From NCBI RefSeq assembly GCF_003112555.1, contig NZ_BEWB01000020.1:62001-126000 (forward strand): a stretch of 64,000 nucleotides of DNA, written 5' to 3'. Positions 9,206 to 17,528 of this stretch are shown one piece after another. Under the pieces are notes generated by a model that worked only from the letters and a program-made list of their open reading frames with translations, did not search any database and was not told where the DNA came from. The stretch comes from Streptomyces coelicoflavus (GTDB taxonomy: Bacteria; Actinomycetota; Actinomycetes; Streptomycetales; Streptomycetaceae). The position numbers were made by a program, and so were the translations under genes. Numbering within the stretch: position 1 is the stretch's first letter; each line of letters opens with the position of its first letter.

Positions 9206-10072
9206 ATGGCCACACCCATGTCCGCGTCGGCGTTCGTCAAGGCGCTGCGAGACGAGGGCCTGACCGTCGTCGAGGTGGGCGACTGGCGCGACCACAACCG
9301 CAACCACAAGGGCGCCTGGGGCCCCGTCAACGGGGTGATGATCCACCACACCGTCACCAGGGGCAGCGCCCGGACCGTCGACATCTGCCGCCACGGCTAC
9401 GCCAGCCTGCCCGGCCCGCTGTGCCACGGCGTCATCACCAAGGACGGCCGCGTGCACCTGGTCGGCTACGGCCGCGCCAACCACGCCGGCCTCGGCGACG
9501 ACGACGTACTGCGCGCCGTCGTCAACGAGAAGCCGCTGCCCGCCGACAACGAGGCGAACACCGACGGCAACCGGCACTTCTACGGCTTCGAATGCGAGAA
9601 CCTCGGCGACGGCAAGGACCCATGGCCGGCCGTCCAGCTCGAGGCGATCGAGCGCGCGGCCGCCGCGATCTGCCGTCACCACGGCTGGAACGAACGGTCG
9701 GTGATCGGCCACCTCGAGTGGCAGCCCGGCAAGGTCGACCCCCGCGGCTTCACCATGGCGTCGATGCGCGCCCGCATCGCCGACCGCCTCCACAGCAACC
9801 CCAGCAGCAACTGGAAACCCAGCACGCCCAGCACTCCCAAGGAGGATCTCGACATGGACAAGGGCGACGTCTTCGACGCGACCTGGGACACCGACAAGCT
9901 TCCGGCACCGTCGTTCGCGCCGGACGTGAAGAAGAACCCGCGCTGGACGGCGTCCAGTTACATCCGCTCGATCTACAACGCGGTGGCCGGCCTGCCCGCC
10001 GCGCTCGCCGCGCTTCGCAAGGACGTCGCCGCGCTGCGCGCCGACATCGCCGCCCTCAAGAAGGAGTCCTGA
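9206..10072 (+). CDS. Endolysin, N-acetylmuramoyl-L-alanine amidase (Amidase_2/PGRP fold)
   Basis: 288 aa. Residues about 20-185 form an Amidase_2 domain that cuts the MurNAc-L-Ala bond in peptidoglycan. Visible zinc/catalytic residues are His47-His48 in MIHHTV, His169 in IGHLEW and Asp178 in KVDPRG. After a Pro/Ser/Thr linker (about 190-215) comes a C-terminal segment with a FDATWDTDKLPAPSF motif and Ala/Asp/Leu heptads (about 265-285), a common actinophage endolysin tail that may mediate wall binding or oligomerisation. No signal peptide, so it relies on the adjacent holin. Start ATG has a GGAGG ribosome binding site. Confidence 0.9.
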   Translation: MATPMSASAFVKALRDEGLTVVEVGDWRDHNRNHKGAWGPVNGVMIHHTVTRGSARTVDICRHGYASLPGPLCHGVITKDGRVHLVGYGRANHAGLGDDDVLRAVVNEKPLPADNEANTDGNRHFYGFECENLGDGKDPWPAVQLEAIERAAAAICRHHGWNERSVIGHLEWQPGKVDPRGFTMASMRARIADRLHSNPSSNWKPSTPSTPKEDLDMDKGDVFDATWDTDKLPAPSFAPDVKKNPRWTASSYIRSIYNAVAGLPAALAALRKDVAALRADIAALKKES

Positions 10073-10075
10073 CCC

Positions 10076-10339
10076 ATGCCCGAGCTGCACTTCGACGGTG
10101 AGACCGTCGTGAAGACCGCCGCCTCCTACGGCCGCGACCTCGCCGAGCGCACCCTGTCCACTGCCGTCGTCGCGGCTGGCGGTGTCGCCGTGGCAGCGGG
10201 CCCGGCCGACATGTTCCACGCGACGTTCTGGCAGACCATGGCGGCCGCCGGGATCGCGGCCGCCGGGTCCCTGATCAAGGGGATGCTGGCACGCGCCTTC
10301 GGCACCAAGAACTCAGCGAGCCTGGCCAAGGGCGTCTGA
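10076..10339 (+). CDS. Holin
   Basis: 87 aa, starting 3 bp after the endolysin stop. Two hydrophobic segments (about 27-45, TAVVAAGGVAVAAG; and about 52-68, WQTMAAAGIAAAGSLIKG) are separated by a short polar turn and end in a basic C-terminus (MLARAFGTKNS). This two-helix plan and the position fit class II/III holins of the r1t type found after endolysin genes in actinophages. It would permeabilise the membrane to release the endolysin. Confidence 0.75.
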   Translation: MPELHFDGETVVKTAASYGRDLAERTLSTAVVAAGGVAVAAGPADMFHATFWQTMAAAGIAAAGSLIKGMLARAFGTKNSASLAKGV

Positions 10340-10418
10340 TGCGGGACGCGGTGGCACGGTCAGCAGCCGTCCACCGCCTCTCGCGCACCATCCCTCACTG
10401 CACCATCGGAGGACGCCC

Positions 10419-10751
10419 GTGGACGCTGCGACGCTCGGCGCCGTCGGAACCATCGTCGTCGGGCTCGCAGCCGCTGGCGCCGCGCTCATCGGGCACCGCG
10501 GCGCCAACGCGGCCAGCCAGTCAGGCGCCGTCCTCGGCGGCTACTCGACCCTCGTCGACAACCTCCAAGAGGAACGGGCGCAGCTACGCGACCGCGTCGC
10601 CGAGAACGAACGGCTCCTCGCAGCCGCCTACGCGGAACTCGCCTCCGAACGCGCCGACAAGGCCGCCCTCCAGGCGCGGATCGCGGAGCTCACCAACGAG
10701 AACCAGCAGCTACGCGAGCGGATCACCGCGCTAGGGGGACAGCCCACGTGA
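10419..10751 (+). CDS. Membrane-anchored coiled-coil lysis-cassette protein (holin-like)
   Basis: 110 aa, GTG start after a GGAGG ribosome binding site. The N-terminal hydrophobic segment (about 5-25, LGAVGTIVVGLAAAGAALIG) is followed by a long heptad-rich coiled coil (about 45-105, with LQEERAQLRDRVAENERLL and similar). One membrane anchor plus an external or cytosolic coiled coil suggests a second holin, an antiholin, or a membrane scaffold for lysis. The gene overlaps the next one as GTGA, so the two are expressed together. The topology is inferred from sequence only. Confidence 0.55.
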   Translation: MDAATLGAVGTIVVGLAAAGAALIGHRGANAASQSGAVLGGYSTLVDNLQEERAQLRDRVAENERLLAAAYAELASERADKAALQARIAELTNENQQLRERITALGGQPT

Positions 10752-11461
10752 GTCGTCATGGTCAGCCTGTCCTTGCGCAACGCTGGCGGTCGCTGGCGGT
10801 CGCTGCGGTACTGCTGGTGCTGGCTGGGGCGGTGGTCCTGGTGTGGCTACGGATCAACTCGGAGGCCCGGCGGGCGGACGAGCTGGCTGCCGAGGCCAAC
10901 AAGCGCGGCGACGCCGTGAGTACGTTGGCCGGAGACGTGCGGTTGCTGCGCGCGCAGGTGTCCGCGGAGGGCAAGACGCCGGCGGCGCCGGATCCGGCGA
11001 CTGCTGTCGACGATCTGCCTCAGCGGGCGGAGGTGCCGGTGCCGATCCCGGGCCCGAAGGGGGACCCGGGGCGCCCGGGGCGGAACGGGTCGCCGGGGCC
11101 TGCCGGGGAGGACGGCACCCCGGGCGAGGACGGCACGGACGGGGCGCCCGGCGAGGCGGGCGAGCCTGGTGCGGCCGGCGCCGACGGCACGGACGGGGCA
11201 CAGGGACCGCAGGGCGAGCCCGGCCCGGCCGGGCCAGCGGGGCCCGCGGGTCCGGCCGGACCGCAGGGGGAGCAGGGGCCGCGCGGCGAGCCCGGCCCGG
11301 CGGGACCGAACTGCCCGGCGGGCTACAGTCTCCAGCCACCGCCGGATGACCCGGATGCGCTGGTGTGCCGCCGGGACAACCCGGCCGAAGACGGCGAGAG
11401 CTCAGAGACTCCGGGGCCGCTCGCTCTGGCGCTGGACCCGAACCGCCGGCAGTACCCGTGA
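10748..11461 (+). CDS. Membrane-anchored collagen-like phage protein
   Basis: 237 aa. An N-terminal membrane segment (about 15-34) is followed by a charged coiled-coil stretch (about 35-75), a Pro/Ala linker, and 29 uninterrupted Gly-X-Y triplets (residues about 102-188) rich in GPA, GEP, GED and GTD. It closes with a short Cys-bounded module (Cys189 and Cys at about 209) and an acidic C-terminus. Collagen stretches are common in phage tail fibres, but here the protein has a membrane anchor and sits at the end of the lysis cassette, so it may be exposed on the host surface. Overlaps the upstream gene by 4 bp. Confidence 0.75.
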   Translation: MSRHGQPVLAQRWRSLAVAAVLLVLAGAVVLVWLRINSEARRADELAAEANKRGDAVSTLAGDVRLLRAQVSAEGKTPAAPDPATAVDDLPQRAEVPVPIPGPKGDPGRPGRNGSPGPAGEDGTPGEDGTDGAPGEAGEPGAAGADGTDGAQGPQGEPGPAGPAGPAGPAGPQGEQGPRGEPGPAGPNCPAGYSLQPPPDDPDALVCRRDNPAEDGESSETPGPLALALDPNRRQYP

Positions 11462-11467
11462 GAGCTT

Positions 11468-11508
11468 GGCCCCCATCGCCTTCGGGCGGTGGGGGCCGTT
11501 TCGTCTTG
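11468..11508 (+). terminator. Strong intrinsic terminator at end of late operon
   Basis: A 13-bp stem (11468-11480 with 11485-11497, one G-U pair) with a TTCG tetraloop, followed by GTTTCGTCTT. It starts 7 bp after the collagen-like gene stop and ends the late transcription unit. Confidence 0.85.
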
Positions 11509-11596
11509 CCCGGGCGATCTCGAACCAGAGCCGCCACAGAAAAGGGTCCCGCCCCATACCCTGACAGTGACGAAGCTGTAAGAGAGGGGCGAGACC

Positions 11597-12847
11597 GTGC
11601 CATCTGATGCTACCCCGGACCCGTACACCGACCCGCTGGTCTTCGGACAACGTCTCCAGATCCTTCGCACCCGCCGCGGGTTGACGCGCGAGCAGCTCGG
11701 CGGGCTCGCCGGCCGATCTGGCTCCTGGGTGAAGGGCGTGGAGACCGGGCGGCTGAAGACACCGAAGCTCGAGGTTGTGCTGCGGCTGGCCGAGATCCTC
11801 CGGGTCCGGGACCTGTCCGACCTGACCGGGGACCAGTCCGTCAGCGTCGACCTCTTCACCGGCCCCGGCCACCCGCGCTTGCCCGCGGTGAAGGCGGCCG
11901 TGGACGCCTTCCCGCTCGGCGCCCGCCGCGAAGCACCGCCGGCCGCGCACCTTCGCGCGCGGCTGGCCCGCGCCTGGACTGCTCGGCACGAGGCCCCGAA
12001 CCACCGCGACGTGGTGGGCGCGCTGCTGCCCGATCTGATCCGGGACGCGCAGGCCGCCGTGCGGCAGGCCGAGAGCAGCGCGGAGCGGCGGGCTGCGCAC
12101 GCGATCCTCGCCGAGGTCTACTCGCTGTCGCAGTTCTTCGTGGCGTACCAGCCGGACGCCGCCCTGCTGTGGCGCGTCGCCGAGCGCGGCCTCATCGCGG
12201 CGCAGGAGTCCGAGGACCCACACGCCATCGGCGTCGCCGCCTGGCTCGCCGCGCAGGCGCACCGCGATAGCGGGCCCGCGCACTTCGATGCCGCCGACGC
12301 CATCACCATGGACGTCCTCCGCTTCCTCGAACCCCAACTCCCCGACGCCACCGACGACGTCCGGGCGATCGCTGGCGCTCTGCAGTTCGAGGCTGGCTAT
12401 ACGGCTGCGCGCCGCAGCGAAACGGGCACGGCATGGGCGTGGTGGGACAAGGCGGAGAAGACCGCGAAGAAGCTACCGCCGGACTACTACCACCCGGTCA
12501 CCTCGTTCTCCCGGGCCATCATGGGTGCGCACGCGGTGACGGTCGCGGTGGAGCTGCACCAGGGTGGGGAGTCGGTGCGGCAGGCCGCGAAGGCGGACAA
12601 GGCCGTCATCAAGTCCCGCCCGCGGCGGGCCCGGCACCGGATCGAGGAGGCCCGCGGCTACCAACTGGACGGACAGCCGGACGTCGCACTGGCCACGCTG
12701 GACAAGGCGCACGAGGCCGCCCCAGAGACGATCCGCTACAACGGCTACGCCAAGCGCATCGTCCTCGAGGAGACCGAGGCGAAGAGCGAGCCCCGCCGCC
12801 GGCGCGCATCCGAACTGGCGGTCAAGCTCGGGCTGCTGGCCGCCTGA
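11597..12847 (+). CDS. XRE-family regulator with TPR-like C-terminal domain
   Basis: 416 aa, GTG start preceded by AGAGAGGGG. Residues about 15-75 are a helix-turn-helix (RLQILRTRRGLTREQLGGLAGRS, then SGSWVKGVETG). The remaining ~330 residues are an all-helical repeat array with TPR-like spacing (AAHAILAEVYSLSQFFV, LLWRVAERGLIAAQES, and a C-terminal ALATLDKAHEAAPETIRY repeat). Such XRE-TPR proteins are numerous in Streptomyces and often sense a small ligand. It follows the terminator of the late operon and lies in the lysogeny region, so a role in the lysis/lysogeny decision is plausible but unproven. Confidence 0.75.
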   Translation: MPSDATPDPYTDPLVFGQRLQILRTRRGLTREQLGGLAGRSGSWVKGVETGRLKTPKLEVVLRLAEILRVRDLSDLTGDQSVSVDLFTGPGHPRLPAVKAAVDAFPLGARREAPPAAHLRARLARAWTARHEAPNHRDVVGALLPDLIRDAQAAVRQAESSAERRAAHAILAEVYSLSQFFVAYQPDAALLWRVAERGLIAAQESEDPHAIGVAAWLAAQAHRDSGPAHFDAADAITMDVLRFLEPQLPDATDDVRAIAGALQFEAGYTAARRSETGTAWAWWDKAEKTAKKLPPDYYHPVTSFSRAIMGAHAVTVAVELHQGGESVRQAAKADKAVIKSRPRRARHRIEEARGYQLDGQPDVALATLDKAHEAAPETIRYNGYAKRIVLEETEAKSEPRRRRASELAVKLGLLAA

Positions 12848-12852
12848 ACGAG

Positions 12853-12871
12853 GGGGCACAAACTGTGCCCC
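12853..12871 (+). terminator. Hairpin after XRE-TPR gene
   Basis: A perfect 8-bp stem GGGGCACA / TGTGCCCC with loop AAC, 5 bp after the stop of the regulator. There is no U tract, so it may attenuate instead of fully terminating. A second dyad, GTCACATG with TGTGAGAC at 12896-12911, lies just before the next gene and may be an operator. Confidence 0.5.
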
Positions 12872-12937
12872 TGCCCTACTCCGGCTGCTCCTACGGTCAC
12901 ATGTGTGAGACGGATCACCACGAGCGTAGGGGGCAGC

Positions 12938-13297
12938 ATGCCGAGCGACGCCAGGACCAGAGCGCACGACATACCGCCCGACGTGCTGGCCGTCCTCGTC
13001 CTGCCGGACCCCGCCGTGATCCTGGAGGACCAGCGGCGCGGCGCCCTGTGCGTCTGGGACAAGACCCCGCTGACGCTGGCGACGGCCGTCGACCTCGGCG
13101 AGCTGGACAGTCCGATCGGCCGCTGGTGGCCGCGCTCCTGCCCGGCCTGCGTCGCCGACCGCGCGCACCGCGGTCTCCTCGAGCACGCGCCCGGCTGCGA
13201 GGCCTGCCGGAAGCAGCCGTCGCCCGGGGAGCCCACCGTGTGCGAGACGGCCCGGGTCCTGTACCGCCTCGTGAAGGAAGGCCGCCGCCATGGCTGA
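12938..13297 (+). CDS. Small Cys-rich prophage protein of unknown function
   Basis: 119 aa. ATG at 12938 chosen because AGGGGG lies 5-10 nt upstream; an in-frame start at 12905 has no such site. The middle has a CPACVADRAHRG motif and then CEACRKQ, so two CxxC pairs about 17 residues apart could hold a zinc ion. The C-terminus is basic. Similar small Cys-rich proteins are common in Streptomyces phages and integrative elements next to XRE regulators. No function can be assigned. Confidence 0.55.
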   Translation: MPSDARTRAHDIPPDVLAVLVLPDPAVILEDQRRGALCVWDKTPLTLATAVDLGELDSPIGRWWPRSCPACVADRAHRGLLEHAPGCEACRKQPSPGEPTVCETARVLYRLVKEGRRHG

Positions 13298-13481
13298 GGA
13301 TCAGGACCGGCCGGTCCTGCCCGGCCACGAGATGGGTTACTGCTGGGTGAAGTTCGGGCCGCGGGAGCTGCACTGCTGCCGCGAGCCGTACCACTCCGAC
13401 GATGACGGCCGGGGCGGCCACTGGACGCCCTACGGCGGCGGTCCCCAGACGGTTCGTTCCCGGTTGTCACCGCGGCGATGA
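13290..13481 (+). CDS. Small prophage protein of unknown function
   Basis: 63 aa, ATG inside the end of the preceding gene (8-bp overlap), so probably co-translated with it. Contains GYCWVKFG, a HCCREPYH motif (Cys, Cys, His) and an acidic DDDGRGGHW stretch, giving a possible compact metal site. It ends just before a large hairpin. Confidence 0.5.
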   Translation: MAEDQDRPVLPGHEMGYCWVKFGPRELHCCREPYHSDDDGRGGHWTPYGGGPQTVRSRLSPRR

Positions 13482-13485
13482 GACC

Positions 13486-13568
13486 CCGCTCCTGGCACGA
13501 TTCCACGCCGGCCGTGCCGGGAGCGGTCCCCTGCGGCCCGTCTCCGTCCCCCGTCGGGGGCGGGCCGC
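13486..13568. terminator. Convergent terminator region
   Basis: Between a + strand gene end and a - strand gene end. A 13-bp stem with one mismatch (13486-13498 with 13514-13526) is followed by a second C-run/G-run hairpin (about 13544-13564). Together they could stop transcription from both sides. Confidence 0.6.
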
Positions 13569-13808
13569 TCAACGGCGTACGAGTTCCTCGAGCTCTACGC
13601 CCATCGCGTCGGCGATGCGGATCAGGGTGTCGAGGACTGGCGAGGAGTGGCCGTTCTCGATCCGGCTGTACGTCGCGACGTCGATGCCCGAGCGGCCGCA
13701 GACGTCGAGCTGCGTGAGGTTCAGGTGCTCGCGTACGCGGCGGATCTGCTCCCCGACCTGGCGGCGGCGGGCGGTGACCCGCTCGTCGGGCGGGGTGGGA
13801 CGTGGCAC
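13569..13808 (-). CDS. Small XRE-family repressor (candidate prophage repressor)
   Basis: 79 aa, a single helix-turn-helix domain of the Cro/C1 type: IRRVREHLNLTQLDVCGRSGIDVATYSRIENG, written here in overlapping parts, with the recognition helix around VATYSRIEN and a C-terminal helix LIRIADAMGVELEELV. GTG at 13808 is the only in-frame start before an upstream stop. The gene reads away from a long palindromic operator 22 bp upstream and towards convergent terminators, so autoregulation is likely. This is the best candidate for the lysogeny repressor in the window. Confidence 0.75.
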   Translation of the reverse strand: MPRPTPPDERVTARRRQVGEQIRRVREHLNLTQLDVCGRSGIDVATYSRIENGHSSPVLDTLIRIADAMGVELEELVRR

Positions 13809-13829
13809 TGGTCCACCCCACCCGCAGCA

Positions 13830-13870
13830 TGATCAAATGTGATTAGGGTCGACCCTAATTTGTTTGATCA
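13830..13870. promoter_or_regulatory. Long palindromic operator beside the prophage repressor
   Basis: A perfect 18-bp palindrome ATTAGGGTCGACCCTAAT at 13842-13859 is nested inside a second inverted repeat, TGATCAAA (13830-13837) with TTTGATCA (13863-13870). The site is markedly more AT-rich than its surroundings, as expected for a promoter/operator. It lies just upstream of the small XRE gene and about 170 bp from the integrase terminator. Confidence 0.75.
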
Positions 13871-14044
13871 TGTAGGCGGTGGGCATCCAGGGCGGTAAGA
13901 CGACGAGAACACGCGCAACCGAAGCGCACGTTCGAGTGACGCGCCGAGTAGAGATCTTGCGCAGGGCAACCTTCTACAGCACAGGCAGAAGCCCCACAGA
14001 CTGCCCGCTCCGAGCGCTTCCCAGGCGGCAAGGAGATGGGCAGC

Positions 14045-14072
14045 GGTGCCCCCGGCGACGGCCGGGGGCACC
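14045..14072 (-). terminator. Perfect hairpin at the integrase 3' end
   Basis: GGTGCCCCCGGC (14045-14056) pairs perfectly with GCCGGGGGCACC (14061-14072) across a 4-nt loop. It starts 1 bp after the integrase stop and would end its transcript. The stretch 13871-14044 to its left has no convincing gene on either strand. Confidence 0.75.
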
Positions 14073-14073
14073 G

Positions 14074-15466
14074 TCACTTCCAGGCGATCTCCACCGCGTC
14101 CCGGTCCCAGTACGTGCCACCCGGGCGACGCCCCGTCTTCGCCGGCAACACCCGCACCGTCATCGCCCAGTCGATGACCGCACGCTGCCGCGACAGATCC
14201 AACCCCTTCCACGCGGCTTCCACATCCTCAACACCGAGGAGACCCACAACGGGGTTCACCTGCACCGCCGTCGCCAGGATCGCCTCGGCTTTCTCCTTCC
14301 GGGCCCGCGCCGAAGCCCTCGCCACCCGCCACTCCTGCATGTCGATCTCACCGGCGCCGAACTCCGCGGCCAGATCGTCGAGATCCTTCCGGGCCGCCCG
14401 CAGGTCCTCCTGCGCACCCCGGACGTCGACCGGGTCCTGCTCACGACCCGCGAACAGATCGGCCGCGTCCGCACGCTGGAGCCGCTTCAGCAGGTGCGTC
14501 TGCACCCACTTGTCGAGCAGCACCAGGTCCCGCACCACACACGAGTTCTTCCGGCACTTGTACTTCTTCGGCTCGCCCTTCCGCTTGAAGAACGACGTCA
14601 GCGCCTCCCCGCACACCCCGCACTGGTAGATGCCGCTGCCGAGGTACTTCCGCACGTTGTGGGCGGTGGAGACGCGGCTCGGGTCGGCGAAGATGTCGCA
14701 GAGGCTGCGCCATGTCGCCTCGTCGAGGGCGGCGTCCCACTTCGACCGGCCGGCCTCTTCGCCGCGGTGCTGGAGGATGCCCGCGTTGCGGGGGCGCTTC
14801 AGCATGCGGACGACGCTGCCGCCTTCCCAGCGGGCGCCGGTGCTGGTGGGGAGTTTCCGCAGGTTGAGGTCGGCGGCGACGGAGCGGGCGGATGCGCCGG
14901 CGAGGATCGCTTCGGCGCTCTCACGGATGACGGCGATCTCCTCGGGGATCGGGGTGACGCCGTCTTCTTCCCAGCCGTAGGGGCGGGGGCCGCCGCTCCA
15001 TTCGCCGCGGCCGACCTTCTGTTCGCGGGCGCGGCGCTGTCGCTCGACCATGCGCTCGACTTCGTAGCGGGCCTGGACGCCGAGTTGCCGGGCGATCATC
15101 CGGCCGGTGGCGGTAGCGAGGTCGAGGGTGCCTGCCTTGACGGTGCGTGTCTGGACACGGCGGGGCTCGCAGACGTCGATGTACTCCTCGAGCTCCGTCG
15201 GTCGGCGGTGGAGGCGGTCGGTGTGCCAGGCGATGACGGTGCCGTAGAGGCCGTTGCGGAGGCCGTCGAGCATCTGTTGGTAGCCGGGGCGGGGCTTGCC
15301 GCTGTAGGCGCTCAGGTCGTTGTCGGTGTAGGTGTGGACAACGGTGAGGCCGAGTTCGGTGGCGAGCTTCTCGCAGTCTTCGCGCTGGCGGTCGATGCCG
15401 AGACCGCCGCCTTCGCGGTCTTCGCTCATGCGGCAGTAGATGCAGGCGAGCTGGGGGTCGGCAGGG

Positions 15467-15477
<11 letters not shown>
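14074..15477 (-). CDS. int: Large serine integrase
   Basis: 467 aa. N-terminal resolvase/invertase catalytic domain (about 10-150) with the YCRMSED motif, nucleophile Ser18 and Arg16. The long helix and recombinase domain (about 160-270, KLPTSTGARWEGGSVVRMLKRP) follow. The zinc ribbon has two CxxC-like pairs (YQCGVCGEAL, then Cys residues near KYKCRKNSC, about 285-320). A coiled coil (about 350-410) precedes the C-terminal end. This is the compact phiC31/BT1-type layout that inserts phage DNA at attB without host factors. Its start lies ~40 bp from the prophage-chromosome junction, the usual place of attP relative to int. Confidence 0.95.
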
Positions 15478-16384
<907 letters not shown>

Positions 16385-16460
16385 GGGCAGGCCAATCATG
16401 CGGTGGGACGGGAGAGGCCGTGCGGGCGGTGCCGAGGGGGGTACGCGGGTGCGCCCTGGG

Positions 16461-16485
16461 GCCCGCCCCTCGGTGCGGGGCGGGC
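16461..16485 (-). terminator. Intercistronic hairpin between oxidoreductase and transporter genes
   Basis: GCCCGCCCC (16461-16469) pairs perfectly with GGGGCGGGC (16477-16485), loop 7 nt. It lies in the 110-bp gap after the luciferase-like gene stop. It may reduce transcription into the transporter or stabilise the upstream mRNA. Confidence 0.55.
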
Positions 16486-16494
16486 AGCGGTGGC

Positions 16495-17517
16495 TCAGGC
16501 GTTGACGGCCGGGATGACCTTCGTGCCGTAGGTGTCGATCACGGCTTCCTGCGCGTCGTGCATGTCGTACAGCGCGAACTGGTCGACGCCGAGGGCGCGC
16601 AGGGCGGTCAGCTTCTCGATGTGCTTCTCGACCGGTCCGATCAGGCAGAACCGGTCGACGATCTCGTCCGGCACGAACTGCGTGTCCGGGTTGCCGCTGC
16701 GCCCGTGGTGGGCGTAGTCGTAGCCCTCGCGGGCCTTGATGTAGTCGGTGAGTTCGTCGGGTACGGCGCCGCTGTGGGCGCCGTACTTGGCGACCAGGTC
16801 GGCGACGTGGTTGCCGACCATGCCGCCGAACCAGCGGCACTGCTCGCGGGCGTGGGCGAGGGCCTCGGGCGAGTCGTCGGCGGTGACGTAGGCCGGGGCG
16901 GCGACGCAGACCGTCACGTCCGAGGGGTCGCGTCCGGCGGCCTCGGCGGCGTCCCGGACGGCCTTGACCATGTACTCGGTCAGGTAGAGGTCGGCGAGCT
17001 GGAGGATGAAGCCGTCGGCCTCCTCGCCGGTCATCTTCAGCGCCTTGGGACCGTACGCGGCCATCCACACGGGGACTTCGGCGCCGGGCTTGGTCCAGGG
17101 GAACCGGACGACGGTGCCGCCGCCGAGGTCGGCCTCCTCTCCCCTGCCGAGCGCGCGGATGACCTTGATGGCTTCGCTGATGCGGGCGAGGGTGTTGGGC
17201 CTGCGGCCCGCGACCCGCATCGCTGAGTCGCCGCGGCCGATGCCGCAGACGGTGCGGTTGCCGAACATGTCGTTGAGGGTCGCGAAGGTGGAGGCGGTCA
17301 CCTCCCAGGTGCGGGTGCCCGGGTTGGTGACCATCGGGCCGATCTTCAGGGTGCTGGTGTGGGCCAGGATCTGGCTGTAGATCACGAACGGTTCCTGCCA
17401 CAGCACGGCGGAGTCGAAGGTCCAGCCGTGGCTGAAGCCGTTGTGCTCGGCCCGTTTCATCAGGTCCACGACGCGGGAGGCCGGCGGGTCGGTCTGCAGG
17501 ACGAGTCCGAAGTCCAT
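16495..17517 (-). CDS. Luciferase-like (LLM) F420-dependent-type oxidoreductase in pyrimidine operon
   Basis: 340 aa, ATG after TAGGAG at good spacing. A bacterial-luciferase-like TIM barrel: N-terminal MDFGLVLQTDPPASRVVDLM, a GWTFDSAVLWQEPFV strand-loop, the conserved NPGTRTWEVTASTFATL segment, a GIGRGDSAMRVAGRRP phosphate/F420-binding stretch, and the late GPVEKHIEKLTAL motif. It most resembles the F420-dependent subgroup that travels with hydantoinase genes. RutA, which opens uracil, belongs to the same superfamily. Sitting 11 bp after a dihydropyrimidinase-type gene, it is a candidate for the redox step on the pyrimidine or hydantoin ring. Cofactor (F420 or FMN) cannot be decided by eye. 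Confidence 0.85.
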   Translation of the reverse strand: MDFGLVLQTDPPASRVVDLMKRAEHNGFSHGWTFDSAVLWQEPFVIYSQILAHTSTLKIGPMVTNPGTRTWEVTASTFATLNDMFGNRTVCGIGRGDSAMRVAGRRPNTLARISEAIKVIRALGRGEEADLGGGTVVRFPWTKPGAEVPVWMAAYGPKALKMTGEEADGFILQLADLYLTEYMVKAVRDAAEAAGRDPSDVTVCVAAPAYVTADDSPEALAHAREQCRWFGGMVGNHVADLVAKYGAHSGAVPDELTDYIKAREGYDYAHHGRSGNPDTQFVPDEIVDRFCLIGPVEKHIEKLTALRALGVDQFALYDMHDAQEAVIDTYGTKVIPAVNA

Positions 17518-17528
17518 GGGCACCACTC

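Noticed and set aside
11060..11310. Regular short repeats that might be a CRISPR-like array
   Set aside because: The periodicity is 9 bp and encodes Gly-X-Y collagen triplets; there are no spacers or conserved direct repeats.
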